Positions 1 to 11,254 of a DNA stretch of 64,000 nt are shown here, piece after piece (the stretch's first letter is position 1; each line of letters opens with the position of its first letter). The DNA comes from Cordilura impudica (Eukaryota > Arthropoda > Insecta > Diptera > Scathophagidae). The notes beneath the pieces are model-generated. The model searched no databases, was not told the DNA's origin, and saw only the letters and a list, made by a program, of their open reading frames with translations. The stretch lies in the NCBI GenBank assembly GCA_963682025.1, contig OY821521.1:169871165-169935164 (forward strand), read 5' to 3'. Position numbers and translations under genes: made by a program.

Positions 1-192
1 TTTTTAGAAAATATCTTACTGTTTACTTCCTTAAATCTTTCTTCAAACAGTTGTTTGGAACATCCTTCGCAGTGACCTGTATCTGTAAAATCATTTATTA
101 GAGCAAATTATGTACATTTTCAGTTAATACTTACATTGAGGAACTGCTTTGAAACCTAGCGTGGTGACACGATTAGCATTTGGAAGTGACAT
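1..192 (-). pseudogene. 5' part of DUF4806-like second gene of a two-gene DNA transposon (cut by window edge)
   Basis: On the minus strand an ATG at 190-192 opens a short exon (MSLPNANRV..., 135-192) followed by a good donor (GTAAGT). A second exon at about 20-82 follows an acceptor (TTTACAG) and reads TGHCEGCSKQLFEERF before another possible donor, and then the window ends. The gene lies directly downstream of the transposase-like gene at 258-2650. That is the same order as gene 1 then gene 2 in the 35-45 kb element, which is why I link it to the DUF4806-like gene there. DUF4806 identity itself cannot be tested here because the domain would lie beyond position 1. The function of the family in transposition is unknown to me. 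Confidence 0.4.
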
Positions 193-1242
193 CTATATTT
201 GTAAGTTTATTATTATTATATTTTGCATTTTATGTTTGTGAATCCTTTAAGTTTCAATTATTTGCAACCGTGTAAGAGTGGCACTAAAATAAATTGATTA
301 CCACTTGGAAATCTTGCAAACTTCAATTCAATATCTTCTATAGCAAATGCCTCTTCATCATCCATGTTATTCTGATCAACTAGACAAGTACCTAAAATTT
401 TAGATGAATCAAATGGCTCCTGAAAAAAACTTTCGATACTTCTGAATCGGCGACCTAATATTGATTTTGATGCAATAGATGAGATAGAAGTTATTAGGAC
501 AAACTGCAGTAAAAAAAAATAAATCTTAAATTAAATCTTTTAACTCCGTGACCAAATCACCTGGGAAAATATCGATATTACACGGTTCAGTCTTTCCAAC
601 GTAAACACCAATAGGGAAAATAGAGAAGTTAGGAAAGTCAACAATTTTTGCCAAAATCGGCCACAATTGCGTTCTGGAACTTTTAAACAATGGTAGTCCG
701 TCAATATTTATATCGATCACTATTTTTTGACAATCCTTTAGGATACTTGAAATATTCGATAGTTGTTTTTTTACAGCAAATGACACCAAAGCACAAGCGA
801 TCCCGTTTTCCAATAAATGTGTTCGCACTCAAAGGCACATCAAAATTTTCTTCAACTAAAATACTTAACAACTCTTCGAAACACTTGCGAGATGGCCTAT
901 TTTTATAGTACCAATCACCGATTTTTTTTAAATGTTTTTTTATTACACTGTAACGCCGAGACACGTCAACCTAATTTTGGATCGTAGAATCCAGTGGTGT
1001 ACCCCGTTTTGAAAAGTTAGCTCAAAATCACGAGATATTTCGATTTTAAATTTGTAGTAGATTTAAGGCGATTTTTGGTTTTATTTGAATGAAAAAACTT
1101 TAAAAACTTGTTTAAAATCAATTTGTTTATTATTTATTTGTCAAAATTTATATCTAGAAATAATGGACGTCCATTTTCAAGCGGACATGGAACTATATTT
1201 GCTCTTATTTTGATGATTTTATAAATTTTTTTGGATTTACTT

Positions 1243-1779
1243 TTACTCTTTGTTTGCAATCAACCAGCAGAAATCAGCAAGCATTGAGTCTATTCTTTTT
1301 CCAGCGAAACGGTCTTCGAATGCCATTATAGTTTGATGAAATCTTTCGCTAGTTTCGTCTGTTTCTGTGGACAATTGTCGTTCGTAAAAATCGAAATGTG
1401 CACGTTACATGTGGATTTTCAACGACATATTAACGCCAAGTTTGTCGAAAGGCTTCATCATGTTGTCAATATAATCACGATAATCTGGTGAGCGATTTTT
1501 GCAAAGAACGTTTTCAATTACCGCACGAATTGAGTTCCATGCGTTTAGTTCAGTTTCATCTAACATTTTAGAAAAACTCGTATCCTTTAAAAGTTTCCGT
1601 ATATCTGGACCGATAACTACACCTGTTAAAAAAATTGATATAAAATAAATTGCAGGTGCATGATCAACATTTCGCATTTTTTCAGCGGAGGTAACCAAAA
1701 AATACTGATTGTAAGCTTTGAGGGCATCTTCAATCAAATGTCCTCGATGTTTTTCGGTGTAAATTTTCCACACACACAA
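1243..1779 (-). pseudogene. C-terminal remnant of an arthropod transposon protein (MSLKIH/ERFHQ family)
   Basis: The minus strand reads LNAWNSIRAVIENVLCK, then LGVNMSLKIHM, then a TAA at 1405-1407, and continues in the same frame with HFDFYERQLSTETDETSERF, HQTIMAFEDRFAGKRID and SMLADFCWLIANKE before a stop at 1243. I remember a widespread, domain-less arthropod transposon protein whose C-terminus has the same order (NMSLKIHFLHSHLDFFP, then GERFHQ, then a MLADYCW block). The position inside the terminal repeats suggests this is the transposase of that element, reduced to its C-terminus with one in-frame stop. Superfamily unassigned. Confidence 0.6.
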
Positions 1780-1965
1780 AACTAAACATATTTAATTTTT
1801 CGCAATGTGATCTGTATTTTTCGTCACTCATTTTTCTATTTTTTCAAAATGGTCAATAAAATGCTTATATCTTTTAGAAATATTTCTCTTATCAAGTGAG
1901 TTTAATTCCAAGTTGTCACACTAAATTTCAAGTTAAAGCGATGTTAAAAAGCACTGATCTTTGAT

Positions 1966-2132
1966 ATATGTGACCTTCTCCGAGAAAAGGGACCTAGTGT
2001 GTGAAAATTAAGTTTTGAGAAAAAAAAAGCATTTAAAGTTTCTACACCCTTTTAGGTACCAGAATCCACCGTTTTTGACACAACCCGTTTTTTGACACAC
2101 TAGGTCCTTTTTCTCGGAAAAGGTCACATATA
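1966..2132. repeat. Small palindromic element nested in the 1.48-kb transposon
   Basis: About 35 bp at 1966-2001 (TATGTGACCTTCTCCGAGAA, then GGGACCTAGTGTGT) is repeated inverted at 2094-2132, giving a 167-bp foldback unit with a 90-bp loop that has no coding potential. It looks like a tiny MITE. Confidence 0.6.
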
Positions 2133-2650
2133 GCATCTGCTTGTAATAGGGATGACAATCCCAAAATTATTATAATTATTATGGCCCCAAATTGTAAGAG
2201 GTAAACTAATTCTGCTTCCAAATAGATGTCTATTATTTCAACGGTTACATTTTGTCAAAAAAAAAAAATATATAAATTGATTTAACAAGAGCTTTTGCAG
2301 GTTTTTCCCTCAAACAAGATTAAAAATCACCTTAAATCTACTACAAATTTAAAATCGAAATATCTCGTTATTTTGAGCTAATTTTTTAAAACGGAGTATA
2401 CCACTGGATTCTATGACCCAAAAATTAGTCTCGGTGTTTTTGTGTGTCATTTCAAAAGTTCAAATGTTACTTACAGTGTTACAGGTTCTCCTTCTAAAAT
2501 ATTGCTAATACTAATATTTTCAGTACGGCTTTCATTTTGACACTGCAAATCGGCAAAGGAACAAGTGGCTTCAACTACATTATTTGAAATTAGTTTATTT
2601 GAATAAATTTCTTTTTCTTTAATAGCCTTCTTAAATTTCTGCCACTCATT

Positions 2651-3279
2651 TTAGTTTTAATAATTAAAGTTTAAAAAATTTTAAAAATATTTTACTTTAA
2701 CCTTTCTAACTGCACGCACGAACACTGATTTTCGTAATAAAAATGTCAAAAACAAGTGAAAAAGTCACTAAACAAATGTCAACAAATATGCAAGCTTCTA
2801 TTTAGGGAAAGTACACAATTAAATAATAATTATTATTTAATATATGTATGTATGCATATGTAAATATTACACACAAAAAATACAACATCAAAAGTTATTG
2901 TTGTTGTTTTTTTTTTAAAATAAATTAATACATCAAATTTTTGATGTGTAAACATCTATACGCGCAGGGGGGTAAATTTCTAATTCACAATACAATCACA
3001 AAAACAGCGTAATATGTGAGCATAAGATCTTACGCGTAACATGTAAGCATTAAGACAAATCGGTGTGAAATGATTGTTTGGAGAAAAAATTATGATATGT
3101 AATAACCTTTTTGTCGCTTTTTTCTGCATTTTATTTATAACCAGATGTTTATACATCTCCCCTGTGATCGGACTCGCATGATTTTTTTTTTTTTTTGGTA
3201 AATTTACATTGTTTTTTAACAACTAGGTAGTTTAGCATTATTTGCTTTAGATGTTGGTGAATTTTTACTCCCTTTATAT
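2651..3279. other. AT-rich non-coding stretch
   Basis: Contains the 5' flank of the decayed transposon copy, short TATG microsatellite runs near 2840-2860 and homopolymer tracts (3181-3195). No gene, RNA or clear repeat unit was recognised. Confidence 0.4.
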
Positions 3280-4235
3280 TAACTCGTAGTGTCTGCTTGT
3301 CGACAAAATTTTGGATCGATTTTTAACCCCTTTCCCGTGACCCAATCGATCTGAAACTTTGTAGGCGGGCTCGTGGCGATGACAAAAAAGACCTAACAAA
3401 AATTTTTGTAGTGAAGCCAAAACAATGGAAACTACCACAGTTGTTAAAAAAATGTACAAAGGGTTAGTTTTTATTATATTATTACCACAACGACCACAAA
3501 AATAACAAGACCAGCTATGACAACAATACAACATTCAGAATAACAACAAGAACAATACAGAAACATATATTTTTAAATTTTTTTACTTCTTCGGCGATTT
3601 CTCGGGACCTATTAAACCGATTTTCATGACTTTTCAAACAGAAACCTTCTCATGATGTTAATCAATCATTCTCACTAAAAACGAGCGCCTCAGTTATCCT
3701 ATTGAGGGCGTGATCGTGACAAGAACAACATAGACAAATCATATATTTTCAAGACTTTTTTTAATTCTTCAATGATTTATCGGGACCTATTAAACCGATT
3801 TTCATGATTTTTCAAACAGAAACCTTCTCATGATGTTAATCAATCATTCTCACTAAAAGCGAGCGCCCCAGTTATCCTATTGAGGGCGTGATCGTGACAA
3901 GAACAACATAGACAAATCATATTTTTACTTCTTCATTCAATTCTCGGGATTTAATCAACCGATTTGGACGATTTTAAATAGCAAACTTCACAGGATGTTA
4001 ATGAATCATTTTTTATGCCAACGAGCACCCTAGCTGCCCGATTGAAGCCGTCATCGTGATTTCCACAGACGGACAGACGGACATCGCTATATCAACTCCG
4101 CTTATACGGATCACAAATATGTATGTATATATATTTTATGGGGTCCAACATTTTTTTTTTTCTAATTATTACAAACGGAATGACAAACTTATATATGTAT
4201 ACCCTCTGCACACTGGGGTGGAGGGTATAAAAAGT
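3280..4235. repeat. Dispersed calyptrate-type repeat with an internal 178-bp tandem duplication
   Basis: The right end (ACAGACGGACAGACGGAC, then AAACGGAATGACAAACTTAT, then TACCCTCTGCACACTGGGGT) resembles, inverted, the start of the repeat at 16730. A unit starting near 3601 (CGGGACCTATTAAACCGATT) recurs 178 bp later at 3779, and a degenerate third copy begins near 3953. No transposase is encoded. Such repeats are abundant in house-fly and blowfly genomes (from memory). Confidence 0.5.
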
Positions 4236-4369
4236 TATTCAATTTTTTTTTTTGGTAGCGGCTTTCATCAGCCAGTATATTGTTTCCTTCACTTTGGTTG
4301 TGTTTCAATTTATTGTTTTGAAATGAAATATTAAAATATTACGGGTTCTATTTAAGTTAATTTGTTCGT

Positions 4370-7313
4370 TTTCTTTTGTATTTGTATTTATTTATTAAAT
4401 GCGATTTTCCATTACAACAAGACACAGTATCTTATAAATTACAGTATATATATTTAATATCAGTAACTCTTAATCTAAATTTAAAATATTATAAATTACA
4501 ATTAAAAATCATTAAAAAAAATCAAATAAAATCAATTAAAGTATTGGTATAGTAATTTTCTAAACCCTATTGCGTTGCTTGTATTTTGCATGACATTAGG
4601 AAGCTGATTCCAGAGATGAATAGTTAGAATAAAAAATTTACATGCAGAGGCATGGTCCCGGTATTTAAATTGAATTATTCGATTCCCTCTGGAAGATCTT
4701 GCGAACTTAAATCGCTCAAAAAGATATTTTGGAGCCTTTGTTATAATAATTTTATGTAGGAATATAATGTTCTTGAATTTAATATAGTTGTCAAATGACA
4801 TGTGTGAGACATGACACGTGTATTGGGATACATGATCAAATTTTCTTAATCCAAAGATATAGCGAATAATGTTGTTGAAAGTTACAGTAAGTTTTGTGTT
4901 ATCCCTAGAGTTGCAACCTGTGGAAACCTCAGATGCATATAGTAATGTTGGTAAAAGATATGTTTTAGCAAGTAGCAATCTCATTTTCAGTGGAGTAAAG
5001 TGCTGTGTTAACCATAAACTTCTTATCATACTATAAATTCTGCCACAGGATTGATTAATATGATCTGACCAAGTCAGAGTTCCATTAAACACAACTCCGA
5101 TATTTCGTACAGAGTCCACGATGTCAATTTTAGAGCCCCCAAGGATGACATTAATCTCCTTCTCCAAATGCATCACTTTCTTCTTTATTATAATACACTT
5201 AGATTTATTTGGATTAAGTCGTAGACCATTTGCCGTTGCCCAATTTAGAATACGTTTGAGATCATAATTTAGTTCTTGAGTTTTGGAAATAATTGAATCC
5301 TTGGTACTACTTAAATATAGCTGAATGTCATCAGCATACATCTGAATCTTAGAGAATTTAATTTGTTGTGGAAGATCGTTGGCATATAGAATAAAAAAGT
5401 GATCCAAGGATTGAGCTCTGTGGTACCCCTCTTATAACTTGCAGTGAGTTCGAGATGGAGCTACCATTAGCAACAGATTGGGATCTGTTTGTGAGATATG
5501 AAAACATTAGTCTAACTGCTAATGTAGAAAAGATAAAACACCTCTTCAGTTTGAGGCATAAAATTGAGTGGTGCACCGTATCAAATGCCTTTGAGTGATC
5601 CAATAAAACCAAAAAAGATATTTTTCCATCATCCATGTTACTTCTTAACTCCTCAACTACATCAGATAAAGCTGTTATACAGCTATGATGTGGCCTGAAA
5701 CCAGATTGACGCTCTGTAAGTAAGTTGTTGTCGTTTAAATACCTAAAGATTTGTCTGTGTAAAAGGTGCTCGAAAACTTTTGAGAGATATGGAAGAATTG
5801 CAATCGGGAGGTATTCGTTTGGTATTGGTATGGTTTTTGGTATTGGTATAATTTTGGCATGTTTCCACTACATTGGAAAGATGCTAGTAGTGATTATGGA
5901 GTTAAACAAGTACATTATGAAACGGACAATCCATGGTAAAATCATTTTTATAAATCTGGGGTGTATATTATCAAGGCCCATTGCATTCGATTTAAAAGCA
6001 TTGAAACTTTCAACTACCTCTGTTAGTGTTACACACTGAAAGTTAAATTTGGGAATGTTTAAATTATTACAGGGAAAATCATCATAAAATTCGTTATTTA
6101 CGGCTGGTAGAGGAGTATTTACAAAAGCTTCATTTAGCACATTAATGTCAACATTCATTGATTGATTAATTGTCTTATGTATTCTAATTTCGCGTATTTG
6201 TTTCCAGGTTTTTTTTTACTTCCAATAGCTGTATTAAATTTATTAAAATAATAGGAAGACTTATCATGCCTTATTTTGGAAACAACTGCTTTCCTAGCCA
6301 TCTTATATTCGTCGTGATATTCTGATATCCTGTAACGTTTCAACTTCTGATACAGATTATCACGGTGTTCTATTATCATCTTGGTTTCCATTGTGAACCA
6401 AGGTCTATCTCTATTTTTAATAGTTTTCGATTTGTTGAGGACATGTTTGTTGTAAATTCCTAAAATTTTACCATTAAGAAATGACAGTTGTTGTCCAACA
6501 GTTGGTAAATAGAAAATTTGATCCCATGGAGTAGAGCAAAGATCATATCCCAAAGCCAAAATATTATTATTAAAATCACGATAAGTAAATGTTTGGGGCT
6601 GGGTTTCTATTGCAAAATCATCTGATAAGAAGAGTAGAACGTGCTTCGAAAATGCTGGTGCTGCTAACTGATCATAATGAAGGACTTTACTTTCATTACT
6701 GGTAAAGAAAAGATCAAGCAAAGTGCTATTTGTTGACGTGAAGTGTGTAGGTCTCGTTGTGTTGACAGCTGACAAGTTAAACATCGACATTATAGTGGTA
6801 AGATTGTTATTAAAATCACCTGATATAATGACTTCGAAGTATGACATTGATGAAAGCTCCAGCTTCGTGATAAGACTGTCAAACTTTTTCCGTTTATGTG
6901 GACTGTATACACATCCAAGAAGAAGTTTATCACCACGACAATTTATGTCTACAAAAACATATTCCACGTGATTAGCTATATTATGTGTACAATTTAATTG
7001 ACTGAAATATTATTTTTTATATAAATTGCGACACCACCAGCATGACTACTTCTGTCGGAACGAAAGACACAGAACCCCTTCAGCACATAGATATTGTCGC
7101 TAACATTATCACAGAACCATGTCTCAGAAACACATATAGCGTCAACACCCGAATTTTCAAATAAAAGACGAAACTCATAATTTAAATGACAAATACTAAA
7201 ACCCTGTCTATGATTAGCCAAGATACGTACCGTGTTACGAATGAGTGTATGTTTTTTGAATGCACCATTGTTCAGCAGTTTTTTAGTTAATTTTATGGTT
7301 TAAAAAACTATTT
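4370..7313 (-). mobile_element. LINE (CR1/Jockey-like non-LTR retrotransposon), 5'-truncated
   Basis: Minus-strand element with endonuclease then reverse transcriptase order and a 3' end of short A-rich repeats (AATAAATAAATACAAATACA region, 4371-4400). The coding part is described separately. The 5' limit is set by the last endonuclease-frame residues (LIRNTVRILANH, near 7220-7260), so the element lacks ORF1. A tiny 3'-end copy of the same family sits at 18497-18549. No target duplication was identified. Confidence 0.75.
4532..7221 (-). pseudogene. LINE ORF2: endonuclease and reverse transcriptase, frameshifted
   Basis: From the 5' side: an APE-type endonuclease start (VDAICVSETWF, then SHAGGVAIYI, 6994-7221), its middle (IISGDFNNN, then LLDLFFTSN, 6155-6967), a linker (FNAFKSNAMGLDNIHPRFIK, 5868-6158), RT motifs (LLDHSKAFDTVHHS and RGVPQSSILGSLFY, 5358-5636), the catalytic MYADDIQLYLS box and the thumb region (4532-5407). 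The pieces are in different frames, so at least four frameshifts have accumulated. The YADD catalytic aspartates are intact. CR1 versus Jockey clade is not resolved. Confidence 0.75.
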
Positions 7314-7448
7314 TCGCTATTTTTACCAATAAAATTAATTTATAAAGAGCCGGGTTTGAGTAGATAAATGTAAGGCTGGGCCCTCTGATTTAAGCAGCAG
7401 ATGCCTACTGAAACTATATAAGTATTAAATTTATATCTCTTATTTCAG

Positions 7449-8095
7449 AGTTCTTCAAAAAAATAATCATCGCTTAGGTTCTCGTCGTATTGGCTTAACG
7501 GCTTGTTATAGTTGGCGTCAACCCAGTGCTGAGACCGCTGAATCATCACGTCCAAAAAAGAAAGCTACTGCAACTGAGCAACCATCGTGTAGCAGCAGCA
7601 ATTCTGTGAAAAAGGAAGCCTTAATTTTAAACTTGAACGACGATTGCTTAGAACTAGTTTTCAAACATTTGGCTATGCGTGATCAAATTAACTTTGCATG
7701 CACATGTCGACGTTTAAGTGATGTTTTCGTAATGTTGTCGAAGGTTGAATATAAAATGTTACTATTGGATAAATTGGAATCATTGACTTTATATCAAATT
7801 CGTCAATTCTTGGAAATCGCTGGACCACAGATTGAGACTTTGGTGGGCGAGGTACCCGCTAAGGATTATAAACGTATTGTCGAATTTTTGGGCACTTATT
7901 GCACTAATGCGAAGCGTATAAATATATATTCAACTCAATTGAAAACAGGTTTTCTCCGAAAATTAATTGGGAAAATGAGCTTATGCACTTCGTTAGAATT
8001 GCAAGATGTCGGATTGGGTGATCATTCCATACCAGTTATTAAATCTTTGCCAAATTTGAAAATCTTGAAATTAGAAGAAAATTACGAGCTTAAAG
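7449..8095 (+). CDS. F-box/LRR protein, internal exon with the F-box
   Basis: The exon opens after an acceptor (TTATTTCAG) at 7448 and is open in one frame from 7450. An ATG is not needed; the first residues (VLQKNNHRLGSRRIGLTA) continue an upstream exon that I could not locate. After a Lys/Ser-rich stretch comes LNLNDDCLELVFKHLAM followed by RDQINFACTCRRLSDVF, a typical F-box fold of about 40 residues that would bind Skp1 in an SCF ubiquitin ligase (family knowledge). The following residues hold the first LRR-like units (SLPNLKILKLEEN). The donor is AAAG|GTAAAT at 8095/8096, leaving one base of a codon that is completed by GC at 14154, so phase matches the next exon. The substrate is unknown. 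Confidence 0.8.
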
Positions 8096-8574
8096 GTAAA
8101 TAATCATGTTTAAAAGTGTAAAAATTCCAATTGAAGTTTTAGAAAATTTCATCTGAAGTTTAGAATTTAATTGTAATTTTTTGTTTTTGGGACTAATTAC
8201 CACAGTCGTGATCGAAGTTAACCGCGATAGTACGAATTAATTAAACAATCAAGAAATGAGTATATTTTTACGGCCTTTTCAAAATTTGTCTTAGTGGTCT
8301 CATTCTGTAACAACGAAACGCTAAACATTTGTATGAAAACTTAATAGATGAAATATTTTTCAAATTTTTTCATATACACTCACAAGAGTCTGCTTACAGA
8401 TGAAATAACTAAAGAAAACATACAAAAGAAAAACATAGAATAGACGATGTTCAGATTAAAAATTCATTTATTATTTGAAGTACAAGGTTCATCCTTTTTA
8501 ATAATAAACAAATTTAAGAAGCAAACAAAAACATAAAACCTACGTACAACAAAATAAAAAATAAAAATTTTGTA
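8096..8574. other. Start of the 6-kb intron, no feature recognised
   Basis: First part of the F-box gene intron (8096-14153). AT-rich, without recognisable repeats or ORFs. The rest of the intron is filled by transposon remnants listed below. Confidence 0.5.
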
Positions 8575-8584
8575 TTAAAAAATA

Positions 8585-8946
8585 TTGGAAATAGTCTGCG
8601 TACAATAATTATATGAGCTGCATATTTTTTTAAATTTTAGAAGCTGGCCGTTTCTTTGGAGAACCTCTGCCACTCTTATTGGCATTGATTGGACGGACAT
8701 GTTTTGATATTTCCCATAGTGTAATTGCTTCCTTACTGCTGCAATACTTCTATCAGCATACTTTTCGATATAATTGGTTTCTGGCGAATTTTTCTTTCTA
8801 ATAAGTCCCACAGATGCTTTATAGGGGGGAGATCTGAGGACTGCCGAGGTGTACGCAATTGTTGTGGAACGTTATATAGCAACCGGAGCTTCTTGCTGAA
8901 ACAAGTAATGACCCTCAAGCCCAAATTTCGCCGCACTCTGCTTTAA
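8585..8946 (-). pseudogene. Tc1/mariner transposase C-terminal remnant
   Basis: The minus strand gives QSSDLPPIKHLWDLLERKIR (compare the family's SPDLNPIEHLWD box that holds the third catalytic acidic residue) and, after a frameshift, ADRSIAAVRKQLHYGKYQN followed by VQSMPIRVAEVLQRNGQ, the usual end of Tc1 transposases. Only the C-terminal third is left and no inverted repeats were found. Non-functional. Confidence 0.7.
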
Positions 8947-9829
8947 TTTAGCTTTCAAAATATCAAGGTAACCTCGTTTGTCCAAGGTTGACTTTATAAA
9001 CTGCATTTGTCTCATACAAAAAACAAAGTCAAGTTAAATGTAAATTTTAATTTAACTTTTACAAAGTCAAGTTAAATTTAACAATGTTGAGTTATAGCTC
9101 AAAAATGTTCTTATTTTATTTGGAAACATATAGATAGTTTTTAAAAATAATATAATTTTATAATAACATTGGTTAAAAGTTGTTTAAATTTATAATCGCG
9201 CGCAATAAACAGACAATTGCACCAGAGATATATCAGAATGGATAATTATGAAGGGTTAAATAAAAAGGAAAGTTAACCGAGTTATATTTCTTACATTATA
9301 AAAAGTGGTTTCATCGAGTTTAATAGAAAAACTCGTTTTCGGTCATTTTTATTTAAAAATATCTCAAAATCCAAAGCTGGCCTTGGTAAATAATGGGTTA
9401 ACGTTCTCGGATTTATCCCAAATTTTAGGAACGGCAGACATACATATTTGGTTATAATATTTTAAGTAACGCTTTTAAAAATTCAACAGTATTTGGAAAA
9501 TATTTGAATTTTTTGAATAAATTGTCTTTTATTTGCTTAGGGTCATATGTCACCCCAATTCCAAAAGGGTTAATGGGCTCATATTATTTTTTTCCGAAAC
9601 CTTAGGCTATTAAGATAAAGTATAATATTTAAAAGTAGAAAAGTGATGAATATTTGATACAAAGTATTTAGCAATAGTACATTTACAGAATATTTCACAA
9701 AAATCCCATTTTTCTCGAAATCCGCAAAAATAAAATCCTTGTAAATAAATTCTGGCATAGGGATTTACCTAAAAATTCACACAGTTGATCTCTGACATGT
9801 ATTTAATAAAATCTTAAAGTGCCAGATCC
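8947..9829. other. Intronic AT-rich sequence
   Basis: No gene recognised. A short direct duplication of AAGTCAAGTTAAAT occurs at about 9026-9080. The right part (from about 9300) may belong to the repeat at 9830-10372, but its other copy is cut by the window end. Confidence 0.35.
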
Positions 9830-10372
9830 CTTTTTTTTTTAAATTTTGTTTAAGAAAATTTTTCAAAACTTGAAAAGGGAGTTTTCAAAATTTTATCAAA
9901 AAAAAAATTCCCATTTTCGGTCCAATGCGCAATAGGTTAACAACGTGGTAATAAAACAATACTTCATATCTCATTACTTATAAGTATAGAGACAAAAAAA
10001 AATTATGGCTTTAATCAATTTCTCAAAGTTGAAAAAAGTGCTATCAAATTTCATAACCTAGTTTTTTTTTGGCACAAAAGTGGTCTGAGGCATTTGCTAT
10101 TTCTTGGCATTATTCGATTTTGAAGTTTTATAGCTTTTTGAAAGGATAATTTAATACTGATCCCGAATTATAAAACAACTTGTCGGAAAACTTAAACTAT
10201 AGAACGAAGTTCTCGTAAAATCTGAAAAAAGTCATATTTTCCCTGAAAATTGAAATTTTCAATCGCGTTGAGGCACGACTAAATGTATTTTGATTGGCCC
10301 AAAACTTTGTATTTCTCAGTTTTTTTGCTATTCGCATATTTCTAGGGGGTGAGACCGAGAGTTCGAACACTT
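9830..10372 (+). repeat. Unclassified dispersed repeat, copy A
   Basis: Matches, in inverted orientation, 63445-64000. Shared blocks include AAAGTTTTGGGCCAAT inverted, the TCAATCGCGTTGAG segment (10260-10273), AGGGGGTGAGACCGAGAGTT (10345-10364, reverse complement near 63474) and CAATGCGCAATAGGTTAAC (9931-9941 region). No protein is encoded and the family is unknown. Confidence 0.65.
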
Positions 10373-10505
10373 TTTTCCCTCCATATAATGAAGGGCCACC
10401 CTTTGGGATACCCTATGAATTTTACTATAATGCCACTACTGCGTTGTTAGAAGTATTGGCCAAAGCTTTTAACAATATACATATACAACAGCAACAATAA
10501 AGATC

Positions 10506-11254
10506 AAATATTTGAACTTAGCATAACATACACCATTTTTAAGAAAGGAGATAGCAATTTACCCGAAAATTATAGAGGCATTTCTTTTATGAACTGCGCT
10601 GCAAAAATTATGATGGGAATCCCAAATGATTGACATGCTTACAGAATACCAGGCTGGGCTTCGGAAAAACTATTCAACGACTGATAATATATATAATCTC
10701 ATTTCAATAATACACCTTAAATTACAGAAGAAAAAAGTGTATGCATTCTTCGTAGATTTCAGAGCAGCATTGGACAAGGTGTCAAGAAAGCTCTTAATTT
10801 ATAAACTTCACCATTTTGGAATTTCTTTGAAGCTGGTCAATTTTATTGAAAAAAATACAACCTCAGTTGTCTGGACAGGAGATAGCTTTTCAGAAAAATT
10901 CTGTACTTACTCAGGAGTAAAACAAGGCTGTTTCATGTCACCGTTATTGTTTGCTATATATTTTAATCACCTTCATGATTGTCGTGGAGGTGGACTATAT
11001 GTGGATGAGTTGAATATGAGATTACTTTTGTATGCAGATGATATAGTTATACTAGCCGATGATACGTATTACAAAAAATGATAAATAATTTGGAATTATA
11101 CTGTGAAACCTGTGGTATGGAAGTAAATCTTAGCAAATCTGCTATCATGGTATTTAGACGTGTAGGTAGATTGTCCAGAAACGAGAAATAGGCTTATCGT
11201 GGAAATGAAATTTTAATGGTTAAATGAGTACTGCTACCTTGGAGTCCTGCTAAC
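10506..11254 (+). pseudogene. LINE reverse transcriptase fragment, 5' half
   Basis: The plus strand reads AGLRKNYSTTDNIYNLISII, FFVDFRAALDKVSRKLLIYK, VKQGCFMSPLLFAIYFNHLH and LLLYADDIVILADD: RT motifs in correct order with an intact YADD. After 11081 the protein continues past a frameshift (YCETCGMEVNLSKSAIMVFR) and stops to YCYLGVLLT, where the hAT-type element starts at 11255. The C-terminal part resumes after 12568. Upstream (10540-10620) the fragment FKKGDSNLPENYRGISFMNC marks the fingers region. Clade not resolved. Confidence 0.7.

Larger units (their letters stand above)
956..2435. mobile_element. 1.48-kb DNA transposon with about 115-bp terminal inverted repeats
   Basis: The left end (GAATCCAGTGGTGTACCCCG around 989-1008) recurs inverted near 2400, and similarity continues for about 115 bp, including ATATTTCGATTTTAAATTTG on both arms. 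The outer ends are CCGAGAC and GTCTCGG. The interior carries a minus-strand transposase-like remnant (1243-1779) and a small nested palindrome (1966-2132). The element occupies the intron of the interrupted gene 258-2650. No clear target duplication was seen. It is probably an internally deleted derivative of a larger autonomous element. Confidence 0.7.
258..2650 (-). pseudogene. Transposase-domain-like gene 1 of the two-gene transposon, decayed copy
   Basis: Three minus-strand blocks fit one gene. A block near 2475-2640 (reading EWQKFKKAIKEKEIYSNK and ending EGEPVTL) stops at a donor GTAAGT. Its partner acceptor (TTACAG) precedes the block 526-947, and the two join in phase as EGEPVTLVIKKHLKKIGDW. 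The second block shifts frame once near 820-830 and then reads INIDGLPLFKSS followed by QLWPILAKI, the signature also seen at 40.4 kb (INIDGLPVAKSS, QVWPILINV). A last block at 258-503 encodes the C-terminal part. The middle of the protein appears deleted. The intron 948-2474 is almost entirely the inverted-repeat element 956-2435. I recognise the family as arthropod 'transposase domain-containing' proteins but cannot place it in a named superfamily. Confidence 0.6.
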
